From Bacteroidota bacterium (GTDB taxonomy: Bacteria > Bacteroidota > Bacteroidia > Chitinophagales > BACL12): a DNA stretch of 64,000 nucleotides. Of this stretch, positions 27,408 to 36,486 are shown in pieces (the stretch's first letter is position 1; each line of letters opens with the position of its first letter). Under the pieces are notes generated by a model. The model had not been told where the DNA came from. It did no database searches and saw only the letters and a program-made list of their open reading frames with translations. Both the position numbers and the translations under genes were made by a program. The stretch covers positions 1 through 64,000 of the forward strand of contig JAKQVC010000132.1 in NCBI GenBank assembly GCA_029571985.1. The letters are read 5' to 3'.

Positions 27408-27640
27408 TCAGGCCTTGTTGTTTAGAAATGATGATAGTATGTCAAACAAATCTCGCGGATGTTGCCTATCCAAATCCGCACAAATTTTGCCACCAAATAG
27501 TTCTTCAAAGGAAACCTCTTTCATTGAGCAATATTGGATACACGCCCTGCGTAGCTTTTGCTTTCGCTCATGTAGTTTACAAGCGTACTTGAAAGTTAAC
27601 TGCCATAGCAGGCACTCGCGCTGACATTTCCCCATCCCAA
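27408..27640 (-). pseudogene. Remnant of an AbiEii/AbiGii-type nucleotidyltransferase
   Basis: On the minus strand a short frame contains VSFEELFGGKICADLDRQ followed by HPRDLFDI. This is the conserved C-terminal signature of the AbiEii family, the toxin of type IV toxin-antitoxin and abortive-infection pairs. Directly after it the frame ends (LSSFLNNKA, stop at 27408), where intact members continue for many residues. Upstream the frame carries sequence unlike the family, with no nucleotidyltransferase motif and no antitoxin gene. I judge it a decayed fragment at the edge between the island and the core genome. Confidence 0.6.
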
Positions 27641-27719
27641 AAAAAATGTGTGGTAAATCGGATGGCTTGTCTGTTGCTTTACTGCTCGATTTAAACGGGC
27701 ATCTGCTTATCTTAGCTGC

Positions 27720-28403
27720 GTGAAAAAGATTGTGATTGCCATAGATGGTTACTCGGGTTGCGGTAAGAGTACGCTGGCGAGACAGTTGGCGCATAAACTC
27801 AATTATGTGTTTCTGGATACGGGTGCCATGTATCGGGCAGTTACTTTGTATGTATTGAGGCATGGTATCGATTGGCTGGATGAGGCGGCATTGACGGATG
27901 CTTTGACACGGATACAGATTGATATGACGGCAGATGCCGGTGGAAAAACGCATACCTTTTTAAATCAGGAGTCGGTTGAGGAGGAAATAAGAGGCATGGC
28001 AGTGAGTAATAGGGTGAGCGAGGTGGCGGCTGTGCCTGCTGTAAGACGATTTCTGGTTGAACAACAGCAGCGCATGGGTCGTAACAAAGGTATTGTGATG
28101 GATGGTCGCGATATTGGCACGGTGGTGTTTCCTGATGCCGAACTCAAGTTGTTTGTAACGGCTGATATGGAAACCCGCATTCAGCGCCGCTATCTGGAGT
28201 TACAGGCAAATGGTTTTTCGGTAACCGGTGATGAAATTCGCCAAAACCTCGAAAAACGCGATTTTGAGGAAACTACCCGGCTGGATAGTCCGCTCCGAAA
28301 GGCGGAGGATGCCATTTTGCTGGATAATTCGCATATGACGCCCGAACAGCAACTGCAGTTTGCATTGGACCTGGCAAATGGCCGCATACGTAAGGAAAAC
28401 TGA
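27720..28403 (+). CDS. cmk: Cytidylate kinase
   Basis: This 227-residue enzyme phosphorylates CMP/dCMP with ATP in pyrimidine nucleotide metabolism. The Walker A loop GYSGCGKST is at residues 10-18. The CMP-kinase signatures follow: FLDTGAMYRAVTL, VVPAVRR-type EVAAVPAVRRFLVEQQ, and MDGRDIGTVVFPDAELKLFVTA. The C-terminal RLDSPLRKAEDAILLD with its ATP-lid Arg residues is complete. Length is normal for the family. The start is a GTG at 27720 directly before KKIVIAIDG, with no alternative ATG. It is the first core gene after the accessory island. Confidence 0.95.
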   Translation: MKKIVIAIDGYSGCGKSTLARQLAHKLNYVFLDTGAMYRAVTLYVLRHGIDWLDEAALTDALTRIQIDMTADAGGKTHTFLNQESVEEEIRGMAVSNRVSEVAAVPAVRRFLVEQQQRMGRNKGIVMDGRDIGTVVFPDAELKLFVTADMETRIQRRYLELQANGFSVTGDEIRQNLEKRDFEETTRLDSPLRKAEDAILLDNSHMTPEQQLQFALDLANGRIRKEN

Positions 28404-28435
28404 CCCGAATACCTCTAAAACAGGGAATCTGGCAT

Positions 28436-28443
28436 TACATTTG
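28436..28443 (+). promoter_or_regulatory. Possible -7 element (TACATTTG)
   Basis: Exact match to TAnnTTTG 24 nt before the ATG at 28468, in the gap after cmk. No good -33 element is visible, so only the -7 half is supported. Confidence 0.35.
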
Positions 28444-28467
28444 TAACAGAAAGTTAACACCCTGTTT

Positions 28468-28947
28468 ATGCGCACACTCTTTGTATTGACCCTTTTGTTG
28501 GGTTCGATTTCGATGGCTCATGCTCAACGCGTGGCCCGTCACACCTCAGCTTCCGGCAGCGTTTATCCGGATGTAAGTCTGACTAATTTAGTTGGCATGT
28601 ACGACATGACCCTCACCGATTGGGAACGCAACCTGAAACTGATTTCCAAATTGCGGGATGATTTTGGCGATGGCGGTATCAGCTACACGATTGAACCTAA
28701 ATCAGGTTCGGCTGATGGCATGTGTTTCATCACTAAAAAAACGGATGCGATTGAATTAGTATATACGATTGGTACAAACAGCACTTCCATTTTTACCGAT
28801 TTTCTGAAAGAAATTAAACCCAATTACGTGCAGGATGCTGATGGCTATCAGATTTATAGCTGGGAGAGTTTTACAAAAGTGAAATATGTTTTCGCCGTAA
28901 AAATTACTACCGAACAAGAATATGTTCGGGTGTATGTGTCGCAATAA
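28468..28947 (+). CDS. Small secreted protein, unknown function
   Basis: This 159-residue protein has a textbook signal peptide (MRTLFVLTLLLGSISMAHAQ). The mature domain has one amphipathic helix (LVGMYDMTLTDWERNLKLI) and several strands, ending YVRVYVSQ, with a single mature Cys. I recognise no family. It lies 64 nt after cmk with its own promoter-like element and converges on porQ, whose stop is 11 nt away. Core-genome context and intact features indicate a real gene. Confidence 0.82.
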   Translation: MRTLFVLTLLLGSISMAHAQRVARHTSASGSVYPDVSLTNLVGMYDMTLTDWERNLKLISKLRDDFGDGGISYTIEPKSGSADGMCFITKKTDAIELVYTIGTNSTSIFTDFLKEIKPNYVQDADGYQIYSWESFTKVKYVFAVKITTEQEYVRVYVSQ

Positions 28948-28958
28948 ATAAAGCGCTG

Positions 28959-30005
28959 CTATTTCAGAAACTGATTGAGGTTGGCTGCAATGGTTATATG
29001 ATGCGAGCCGCCGGCCAAGGAATAAAATTCATGTCCGTAATCGATGCGGTATTTATTGATGGCCATGCCAAATCCCAAAGAAAATCCGGTTAAGCCTCTA
29101 CGCGTATCCACAGCCATTTCGCGACGGGTCATATGGTCGTAACCGATGCGCACACTTACATTTTTTCCGAAGTAGAATTCACCGCCCACCATCAGGTGTT
29201 GGGCAATTTTATCTACGGTATATTTTTTGTCATCGGGCAGGGTATCCGTGCTAAAAATATTGGTTTCTTCAACGGCATTCGGGTCATCGTAGCGGATATC
29301 AAATGTTTGCAAATCGTGTAAGGTAAAGCTGATATTTACCGGCAGGTGACGCAAACGTTTCGAAATACCAAAATCAATACTAAACGGCAGGTTTTCGTAC
29401 TGCTCTGATATGTACGGTTTAATCTGTGTGCCCATATTGCGCAACACCAAACCCATGCTCAATAATTTTGCGGTATCGATATAGGCCATTCCGATATCTG
29501 CAGCCATGCCGAAGGAGGAATAACTTTCTAAACGACTGTATAGCATTTTCGCATTTGCACCATATCGGAGTTTACCTTCGCCATATCCAAAACCCCAAAC
29601 GGCAGCATATTCGCTTGCAGTAAATTTTCCAAGGACTACTCCTGCCGGATCGGTCATATTAAAATTGCCATAGCTTCGATATAATAGACCGCCACCCATA
29701 CTTACTTGGCTATCGCCCAATTGTTTGCCAAAAGCAGCATAGCCATGTTGCACGCCTGAAGGCATAAAAGCGTGGTTGATGCTGAGTGCGCCATCCATTT
29801 TGGCGTTGAGCAGGGCCGGATTCATATAGCCGAGTGTAACATCACCTTCGCCGGGTGTGGAAACATTTAACCCGCCCAAACCGCTTATGCGCGCACTTGG
29901 CGGCAATTGTAAGTAGGCATAGGTATAGCTGCCACCATATTGGGCAAACGTTTGCCCGCACAGCACAATAGAAAGGGTAAGGAGTATGTATCGCATCACG
30001 TTCAA
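28959..30005 (-). CDS. porQ: Type IX secretion system protein PorQ
   Basis: This 348-residue outer-membrane protein has a signal peptide (MRYILLTLSIVLCGQTFAQ; the ATG two codons earlier is also possible). The opening YAYLQLPPSARISGLGG and NPALLN are the PorQ/PorV-like hallmark. The rest is barrel-type alternating sequence (YAAFGKQLGD, GGGLLYRSYGNF, MAADIGMAYID, LHDLQTFDIRYDDP) ending in NLNQFLK. PorQ is needed for T9SS, in the attachment complex with PorU and PorZ. The many proteins with T9SS sorting domains in this window are potential clients. It follows lon on the same strand but a terminator separates them. Confidence 0.93.
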   Translation of the reverse strand: MNVMRYILLTLSIVLCGQTFAQYGGSYTYAYLQLPPSARISGLGGLNVSTPGEGDVTLGYMNPALLNAKMDGALSINHAFMPSGVQHGYAAFGKQLGDSQVSMGGGLLYRSYGNFNMTDPAGVVLGKFTASEYAAVWGFGYGEGKLRYGANAKMLYSRLESYSSFGMAADIGMAYIDTAKLLSMGLVLRNMGTQIKPYISEQYENLPFSIDFGISKRLRHLPVNISFTLHDLQTFDIRYDDPNAVEETNIFSTDTLPDDKKYTVDKIAQHLMVGGEFYFGKNVSVRIGYDHMTRREMAVDTRRGLTGFSLGFGMAINKYRIDYGHEFYSLAGGSHHITIAANLNQFLK

Positions 30006-30016
30006 CAGGGGATAAC

Positions 30017-30046
30017 GAAAAGTCCCGCAAAAAATTTTACGGGACT
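30017..30046 (-). terminator. Intrinsic terminator of lon
   Basis: On the minus strand, AGTCCCG and CGGGACT (7-bp stem) enclose a 12-nt AT loop and are followed by TTTTCG. It lies 28 nt after the lon stop and just before porQ. Confidence 0.65.
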
Positions 30047-30073
30047 AAGGTATATCATTCTGATGACTGCTAT

Positions 30074-32533
30074 TTACTTTTTACGCACGGCTTTTTTGGC
30101 CGGTGATTTTGGTTTTGCCATCGGCGTTAGTGCCAGGTCGAGTACCTGCTGCATGGTATCTACATAATGGAAACGGATACCTTTAATGAAGGCGGCATTG
30201 ATTTCGGCCACATCTTTGCGGTTTACGCTGCACATGATGATGTCTTTGACACCGGCTCTTTTGGCAGCCAGCACTTTTTCTTTGATACCGCCAACGGGCA
30301 ATACTTTTCCACGCAGGGTAATCTCGCCTGTCATGGCCAGATGCGGCTTTACTTTACGACCGGTAAAGGCTGAGGTAATGGAGGTGAGCATGGTAATACC
30401 GGCACTTGGTCCGTCTTTCGGGATAGCGCCTTCGGGCACATGAATATGAATGGCTTTTTGTTCAAAGGCCTCTTCTGCTATGCCGAGTTCCTGTGCATGT
30501 GCGCGAATAAATGCCAGGGCGGTAGAGGCAGATTCTTTCATGACATCGCCGAGGTTACCGGTCATTTGCAACGAGCCTTTTCCCTTGCTGAGCGAAGTTT
30601 CGATAAATAATACATCGCCACCTACGGGTGTCCACGCTAAGCCCACAACAACACCGGTTGGTAAGGATTCGAAAATACTTTCTTTATCAAATTTTACCGG
30701 ACCTAATATAGATTGCACATCAGCCGGTTTCAACGACTTGGTATATTTTTCGCCGGTGGCTACATATTTGGCAATTCTGCGCATAACAGAAGCAAGCTGA
30801 CGATCGAGATCGCGCACACCGCTTTCGCGGGTATAGTGTTCGATGAGGGTCATTAATGCCGCATCCGATAATTGCACATGTTTAGGTTTTAAACCGTGCT
30901 CTTGTTTTTGTTTAGGCACTAAATGGCGTTTGGCAATTTCCACTTTTTCTTCACTGCTGTAACCGCTCAGGTAAATAATTTCCATGCGGTCGCGGAGGGC
31001 GGGTTGGATGCTATTGATATTATTGGCCGTGGCAATAAAGAGCACTTTAGATAAATCGTATTCTACTTCCAGATAATTATCGTAGAAGGTGCTGTTTTGT
31101 TCCGGGTCTAATACTTCTAATAAGGCACTTGATGGGTCGCCACGAAAATCGGTACCCACTTTATCAATTTCATCTAAAATAAAAACGGGATTACCGGATT
31201 TTACGCGCTTGAGCGATTGCAATACACGTCCGGGCATAGCGCCGATATACGTTTTGCGGTGTCCGCGGATTTCGCTTTCATCGTGTAATCCGCCCAAACT
31301 CATGCGCACATATTTACGTCCGAGGGCACGTGCAACGGATTGTCCTAACGATGTTTTACCAACCCCTGGAGGACCAACCAGACAGAGGATAGGAGATTTT
31401 AAATCGCCTTTTAATTTGAGTACGGATAAATATTCGATGAGTCGGTCTTTAATTTTATCCATACCATAATGATCCTGATCTAAAACGTTTTGTGCGTGTT
31501 TTAAATCAAAATTATCTGTGGTGTAATCGTTCCAGGGTAATTCGAGCATTAACTCGATATAATTGGTAATGACACCAAATTCGGCTGCATTCGGATTGAG
31601 GCGCTGCAGTTTTTCAATTTCTTTTTCAAATACATCGCGAGCGGAAACAGGCCAATTTTTTTCTGCAGCTCTGGCGCGATAGCGTTTAATATCTTCATCT
31701 TGTGAAGGCCCGCCAAGTTCTTCCTGAATAGTGCGCAATTGCTGATTCAAAAAATATTCGCGCTGTTGACGGTCGAGGTCGGTGCGTACTTTATTTTGAA
31801 TTTTATTTTTGAGTTCGAGCATCTGCAATTCGTTATTGAGATGATCGAGCACCACCTGGGCGCGCACAGCCATATTATCTATTTCCAGGATTTTTTGTTT
31901 GTCGGCCACATCAATTTGCAAATTGCTGGAAACAAAATGAATGAGGAATACCGGATTATTAATATTGCGCAAAACGACGCTGGCTTCCTGCGGGATATTG
32001 GGGGATATTTTAATAATATTATTGGCAAGGTCTTTAATGGCCGATACTTGCGCATTAAATTCTTTTGGATTGCCATGTGCTACATCCTCAAGCAAGGTAA
32101 TTTTTGCCTGCAGGATGGGGTCCTGGGTGATGAATTCGTCGATGGTGAACCGGCGTTTGCCCTGAATAATAACTGTTGTGCTGCCATCAGGCATTTTCAA
32201 TTGTTTGATGACTTTGGCGATGACACCTGTAGTATAAAGCTGGTCAGTTTCAGGGTCTTCGATATTGCCATCGCGCTGTGCTACTACACCAATTAGTTTA
32301 TTGGAGCGAAAGGCGGTTTGCAGTGCCTTGATCGATTTTTCTCTGCCCACGGTTATCGGTAGTACGATGCCTGGAAACAATACGGTATTGCGTAGTGGCA
32401 TCACCACGATGGTATCCGGGTAGTCAATTTTGGGTTGATCTTCCTCTTCTTCGAGCGACAAAATGGGCATAAACTCCACTTCTTCCTCCACCATAGACGA
32501 CAATGCCTGTTCGTCGAATCCAAATTCTCTCAT
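30074..32533 (-). CDS. lon: ATP-dependent protease Lon
   Basis: This 819-residue cytoplasmic AAA+ serine protease degrades misfolded and regulatory proteins. The N-terminal substrate-binding domain starts at VVMPLRNTVLFPGIVLPI (about 45-62). A coiled-coil segment (QREYFLNQQLRTIQEELGG) precedes the AAA+ module with Walker A GPPGVGKTS (about 390) and Walker B FILDEID. The protease domain has the catalytic Ser in PKDGPSAGITM (about 710) and Lys in GGIKEKVLAA (about 752). A basic tail (KSPAKKAVRKK) ends it. Length and motifs are complete. The start at 32533 fits the acidic N-terminus typical of Bacteroidota Lon. Confidence 0.97.
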   Translation of the reverse strand: MREFGFDEQALSSMVEEEVEFMPILSLEEEEDQPKIDYPDTIVVMPLRNTVLFPGIVLPITVGREKSIKALQTAFRSNKLIGVVAQRDGNIEDPETDQLYTTGVIAKVIKQLKMPDGSTTVIIQGKRRFTIDEFITQDPILQAKITLLEDVAHGNPKEFNAQVSAIKDLANNIIKISPNIPQEASVVLRNINNPVFLIHFVSSNLQIDVADKQKILEIDNMAVRAQVVLDHLNNELQMLELKNKIQNKVRTDLDRQQREYFLNQQLRTIQEELGGPSQDEDIKRYRARAAEKNWPVSARDVFEKEIEKLQRLNPNAAEFGVITNYIELMLELPWNDYTTDNFDLKHAQNVLDQDHYGMDKIKDRLIEYLSVLKLKGDLKSPILCLVGPPGVGKTSLGQSVARALGRKYVRMSLGGLHDESEIRGHRKTYIGAMPGRVLQSLKRVKSGNPVFILDEIDKVGTDFRGDPSSALLEVLDPEQNSTFYDNYLEVEYDLSKVLFIATANNINSIQPALRDRMEIIYLSGYSSEEKVEIAKRHLVPKQKQEHGLKPKHVQLSDAALMTLIEHYTRESGVRDLDRQLASVMRRIAKYVATGEKYTKSLKPADVQSILGPVKFDKESIFESLPTGVVVGLAWTPVGGDVLFIETSLSKGKGSLQMTGNLGDVMKESASTALAFIRAHAQELGIAEEAFEQKAIHIHVPEGAIPKDGPSAGITMLTSITSAFTGRKVKPHLAMTGEITLRGKVLPVGGIKEKVLAAKRAGVKDIIMCSVNRKDVAEINAAFIKGIRFHYVDTMQQVLDLALTPMAKPKSPAKKAVRKK

Positions 32534-32694
32534 AATAATTTCGTTTTTAGCCTGTTAAACCAAACACATACGATAAACGCAGGTTTGGGCAGATTTGAGG
32601 TTCAATAGTCGTGCCTTGACAAAAAAACTGACAGTTTAGGTCAAAATAAGGCATTTTCGGGTATATCTCTGCCAAAATAGGTAGATTTGTTTCG

Positions 32695-33330
32695 ATGACT
32701 GAAGTCTTTGTGTTCAAACAACTTTTCGTGTATTTGCTGCCGCTGAACATATTTCTGGGGGAATACGACCTTGGATTACAATATCGGTTTTCCGAAACCT
32801 GGGCGGGCGACATCACGATTGGCTATCAGGACGACATTGAGGGCACTTATACAGCCGAGGCTTACCGCGACATTTTTAGTCAGGGCACTTTTTACTACAG
32901 CGGACCTGTTGCCAGGGCCTCCCTTATCCGCATGGTTCCCCGAGGAATAAATCCGCTTAAAACCGATTATAACCAATTAGAATTGGGATATAGATATCTT
33001 AGCTATGACAGTTTAGATTTTATGGATGAGGAAGAGCCCGGCAAAGTATTTAATATTTCGGAAAACATGCATGCCGTAAATTTGAGCTGGAAAGCCGGGT
33101 ATAACCTGGTGCCGCGTCAGGTATTTGAGATGAATGGATTTGTAGGTTTCGGGTTACAAATGCGGTTTAAGGAAACAACGGTTAACAGTTACGGTTACGA
33201 TTTCAACTCGCATCAATTTCCAAAAGAAGAAACAACCAATGCCTTGCAATTTGTGCCATTATTTCATGCTGGCATTAAAATAGGATTAAAAAATAAAATT
33301 ACACCACAATCAGATGCTGTTGAAAATTAA
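32695..33330 (+). CDS. Hypothetical beta-barrel-like protein overlapping the M48 protease gene
   Basis: This 211-residue protein shows repeated amphipathic strands (DLGLQYRFSETWAGDITIGYQ, QLELGYRYLSYDSL, HAVNLSWKAGYNLV, GFVGFGLQMRF, FHAGIKIGLKNKI) typical of small outer-membrane barrels. A hydrophobic stretch at 8-20 (KQLFVYLLPLNIFLG) is an unusual signal peptide without a clear cleavage site, so the start may be mis-set. A TAGATTTG motif lies only 5 nt before the ATG. It overlaps the next gene by 17 nt, so the two are probably co-expressed. Function unknown. Confidence 0.75.
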   Translation: MTEVFVFKQLFVYLLPLNIFLGEYDLGLQYRFSETWAGDITIGYQDDIEGTYTAEAYRDIFSQGTFYYSGPVARASLIRMVPRGINPLKTDYNQLELGYRYLSYDSLDFMDEEEPGKVFNISENMHAVNLSWKAGYNLVPRQVFEMNGFVGFGLQMRFKETTVNSYGYDFNSHQFPKEETTNALQFVPLFHAGIKIGLKNKITPQSDAVEN

Positions 33331-35581
33331 TCTCCCCTTGATGGCCCTGCTTTTGCAGGCCGGTTTGTTGCATGCTCAGGCATATGACTTGAATACTTTT
33401 ACCAGCTTACAAAGCGCGGGCCCATTACCCGATGATTTTACCGTTAAATCGTCGGAAAAGTACCAGCAGGATGTTTCCAATGTTGAAGGTGCCAATAAGC
33501 GGGAGCAAAAGGACCTGGAATCGTTTCTGCTGGAATCGAATTTTGAAATTGAGGACGTTCTGCATAGTGGCCGTATTATTTATGGCGACCCGATTACTGT
33601 GTATCTCATGAAAATAAAAGATGAAATTTTACGCGCCAATCCGGAGATACGACAGGACATTCGCATATATACCTTATTGTCGAATGAAGTAAACGCCTTT
33701 ACGTTCGACAACGGTATTGTTATTGTAACTACCGGTTTAGTTGCGCAGGTACAAAATGAAGCACAACTGGCTTTTATTTTATGTCACGAGTTCGTGCACT
33801 ACGACAAAAAACATGCTATAACCGGTTATGTTGAAAGTAAAAAGGTAGAGCGGGGTACCGGTGTATATGCCAGTATTAGTCGTGATGAAGAAGATTTAGT
33901 AAAATTCCGCTTTGCAAAAGAGCAGGAAACAGAGGCAGATGAAGTTGGTCTGGAATATTACAAGAACACCAAATATAGCTATATGCCTATTGAAGGTGTT
34001 TTTGATGTTTTGTTATATAGTTATTTACCCATTGACGAGGTAGCTTTTTCGCGCAGCTATTTTTCCGATACCTATTATGTTATTCCGGACAAAATGTTTC
34101 TGGATACTTTAACTGCGATAGAGGCAGAAGAAGATTATGATGATGAAAATGCCACACATCCAAACATTAAAAAACGCAAGGCAAATATCCTGAGCCGGAT
34201 TCCGGAAACTGAGGAGACTGGAAGGGTTGATTTCCTGTTACCACTGGCAGACTTTCAACTGGTGCAGGCGCTGGCCAGGTTTCAGGGGTGCGAGTTGTAT
34301 TTAATTGATGTTGAATTTGAAAATGCTTTATACCAGGCCTATGTATTGGAACAAATGTATCCCGATAATGCTTACCTGAAAAAGGTAATTGCCCAATCGT
34401 TGTATGGATGGGCAATGTATAAAAATGCAGGGGCGACACCGGAATGGCATTCGCACTTTAAAAAAATTCAGGGCGAGTCGCAGCAGGTGTATTACTTGTT
34501 TAATAAACTGTCGAGCAAGGAAATGCTGATTCTTGCATTACGTAACACCTGGGCACAACATTTAGCTCATCCGGAAGACCAGTCATTTTTGTCGATGAGT
34601 AAAGATTTGGGTTATCAACTGGCGGCCAAACAAGATATCAGTTATACCGATTTTTTATCGCAAAAAGAAATAGATAAAGAAATTAAAGCCGCAGCGCAAA
34701 AGGCTGATACACTGAACACGGCCACTGACAGCAGTAGTTTGATTACAGATACGAAAAACGCCAACGCATCCTCTAAATATGATAAAATAAAAGGTGACAA
34801 AGGCAAGGAAAAAACCAGCACGCCCACAACGGCAACGGCTTATTGGAAATATGCCTTTCCGGGTTATCTGAACGATCCGAAATTTACCGGTTTGATTTAT
34901 GCCCCGGATGAGGATGCAGAGGATGAGGATGCAAAAAATCCGCTGTTTACGGTTAAACGAAACCGTGTAGAATATCATTTAGGCTTAGATGAAGTTGTGG
35001 TGGTTGACCCTGTATTTATTAGTGTAGATGAACGGAGCGAAAATCCGGTTGAATACATTGCTGCAGAGGAAGCCCGTGTGTCGCTTCGGGATAATATTGA
35101 ATCATTCTCCGAAAAATTAGACATGAAAGTTACCTACCTCGATCATAGTAATTTGAACGACCGGGATGTGGAAGACTTTAATGATATGGCAATTTTAAGC
35201 CGATGGGTACATGAGGCGCTGGCACACATGGATGAAGAAGTAACCATGCAAAATTCAAGTAATGATGAATTACAAACCCTTGCGAAAAAATATGGTGTTG
35301 ATCATTTTGCGTGGATGGGCATAGTATCCTTTACAGAACGCGAATCGCGTGTTGGTTTAAAAATATTCATGTGCCTGTATGTTCCGATTGCGCCCTTTTT
35401 GATTTACGATCTGGTGACACCGGATAAAAGTACTTTTTTCTTTTCCCTGGTTGCCAATGCGGAAACCGGAGAATTCGAAATGCAGTATTTTTCGATGAAT
35501 GACCTGAGCAATTCTAAGTCGGTGCAATCCAGCAACATGTACTTTATGCTTGAACAGATGTCGGCCGATCAAAAAAAATAA
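33314..35581 (+). CDS. Exported M48-family metallopeptidase
   Basis: This 755-residue protein has a signal peptide (LPLMALLLQAGLLHAQ). The zinc site HEFVH (in FILCHEFVHYDKK, about residue 158) and the third ligand region EQETEADEVGLEYY (about 203-216) define an M48-type peptidase. Before it, GIVIVTTGLVAQVQNEAQLA is the usual lead-in helix. The 500 residues after the peptidase domain include helical repeats, a low-complexity linker with many Lys/Thr/Asp, and a mixed domain without a recognised family. This makes it much longer than BepA-like or Ste24-like members. It acts in the periplasm or at the outer membrane. The overlap with the preceding barrel-like gene suggests envelope quality control. 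Confidence 0.9.
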   Translation: MLLKINLPLMALLLQAGLLHAQAYDLNTFTSLQSAGPLPDDFTVKSSEKYQQDVSNVEGANKREQKDLESFLLESNFEIEDVLHSGRIIYGDPITVYLMKIKDEILRANPEIRQDIRIYTLLSNEVNAFTFDNGIVIVTTGLVAQVQNEAQLAFILCHEFVHYDKKHAITGYVESKKVERGTGVYASISRDEEDLVKFRFAKEQETEADEVGLEYYKNTKYSYMPIEGVFDVLLYSYLPIDEVAFSRSYFSDTYYVIPDKMFLDTLTAIEAEEDYDDENATHPNIKKRKANILSRIPETEETGRVDFLLPLADFQLVQALARFQGCELYLIDVEFENALYQAYVLEQMYPDNAYLKKVIAQSLYGWAMYKNAGATPEWHSHFKKIQGESQQVYYLFNKLSSKEMLILALRNTWAQHLAHPEDQSFLSMSKDLGYQLAAKQDISYTDFLSQKEIDKEIKAAAQKADTLNTATDSSSLITDTKNANASSKYDKIKGDKGKEKTSTPTTATAYWKYAFPGYLNDPKFTGLIYAPDEDAEDEDAKNPLFTVKRNRVEYHLGLDEVVVVDPVFISVDERSENPVEYIAAEEARVSLRDNIESFSEKLDMKVTYLDHSNLNDRDVEDFNDMAILSRWVHEALAHMDEEVTMQNSSNDELQTLAKKYGVDHFAWMGIVSFTERESRVGLKIFMCLYVPIAPFLIYDLVTPDKSTFFFSLVANAETGEFEMQYFSMNDLSNSKSVQSSNMYFMLEQMSADQKK

Positions 35582-35629
35582 ATACCGGAATCCATTTTCA
35601 TTTATCAGCATTTTTCTGACAGTACCATT

Positions 35630-36472
35630 ATGATAAAAATCGGCATATTTCGGCCTACTGCATATCTGATTACGGGTATGTTGGTTTGCGGCTTATCTAC
35701 ACACGCACATGCGCAAAATCCGGGTTATGCCGGGCAGCATGTATTGGTTTATGGTATTTTTGAACCATCTGCCAATTTAATGAGCTATGATTATATCGAT
35801 CAAAGTGTATATTATTTTTCAGACATATTTGCTGATCAACTTGAAGTGAGTGATTTATACACGTATACGAATCCAATTGGTTTAGGTTTAGATATTACTT
35901 TGAGTAAGAGTATCAGTGTGGGCGCCAACTTCAGGTATATCAATATTAAAATGCCATTAAATGTTTATTATTTGCAGGTTGATGGAGAAGACGCATACGA
36001 TTTTGCTTATGTAGGCGAAACACGCCTGACCGGGGCATTATATGGCATTTATCTAAAAAAATATGCCTTTAATAAACATGGCTCTATTGCACCTATCGGC
36101 AGATATACCAAATATGAATGGATTTTCGGTACACCTCAATCAGAAGGTTATGGTTTTGCTATTACGGAAGACGAAGGAATAGATTATTATTTGAACACCG
36201 ATAAATTAGTTTCCGATTATTCTTTAGTGAACATTATTGATTCCAAAACGCTTCTATTCAGATTTACCTGGGGTTCTCAACATGTATATTTTAACAAAAT
36301 GGTTCTTGATATCGGTTTATTCGGAACCTTAAGTGTTCCGGTTCTGCTGAGCTATTCCGATATGTTTGACCTGAACGATGCCTATTACACAGGGGCACCT
36401 ATGCATATGGATGGCCTCGTAAAAGCGATGCGTTTAGGCATTAATATTAATCCCGGCATATTCGTTTACTAA
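35630..36472 (+). CDS. Exported barrel-like protein, unknown function
   Basis: This 280-residue protein has a long signal peptide (YLITGMLVCGLSTHAHAQ). Alternating strands with Tyr and Gly (LGLDITLSKSISVGANFRYINI, ALYGIYLKKYAFN, LFRFTWGSQHVYFNKMVLDIGLFG) and a Gly-turn-rich pattern suggest an outer-membrane barrel. The C-terminus ends NPGIFVY, with a terminal aromatic as in many barrels. It follows the M48 gene by 48 nt and may belong to the same unit. I do not recognise a family. Confidence 0.8.
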   Translation: MIKIGIFRPTAYLITGMLVCGLSTHAHAQNPGYAGQHVLVYGIFEPSANLMSYDYIDQSVYYFSDIFADQLEVSDLYTYTNPIGLGLDITLSKSISVGANFRYINIKMPLNVYYLQVDGEDAYDFAYVGETRLTGALYGIYLKKYAFNKHGSIAPIGRYTKYEWIFGTPQSEGYGFAITEDEGIDYYLNTDKLVSDYSLVNIIDSKTLLFRFTWGSQHVYFNKMVLDIGLFGTLSVPVLLSYSDMFDLNDAYYTGAPMHMDGLVKAMRLGININPGIFVY

Positions 36473-36486
36473 ACCAGGCATGGTTT
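36471..36486. terminator. Small bidirectional hairpin between convergent genes
   Basis: AAACCA-GGCA-TGGTTT forms a 6-bp stem that overlaps the stop codons of both flanking genes and is followed by T-runs on both strands. It is weak, but well placed as a shared terminator. Confidence 0.35.

Noticed and set aside
27641-27953. Upstream part of the minus-strand frame containing the AbiEii signature
   Set aside because: It overlaps cmk, has no nucleotidyltransferase motif and looks like shadow sequence, so only the C-terminal remnant is annotated.
31739-32296. 185-codon open frame antisense to lon
   Set aside because: lon is complete and conserved on the other strand; the antisense frame has no recognisable features.
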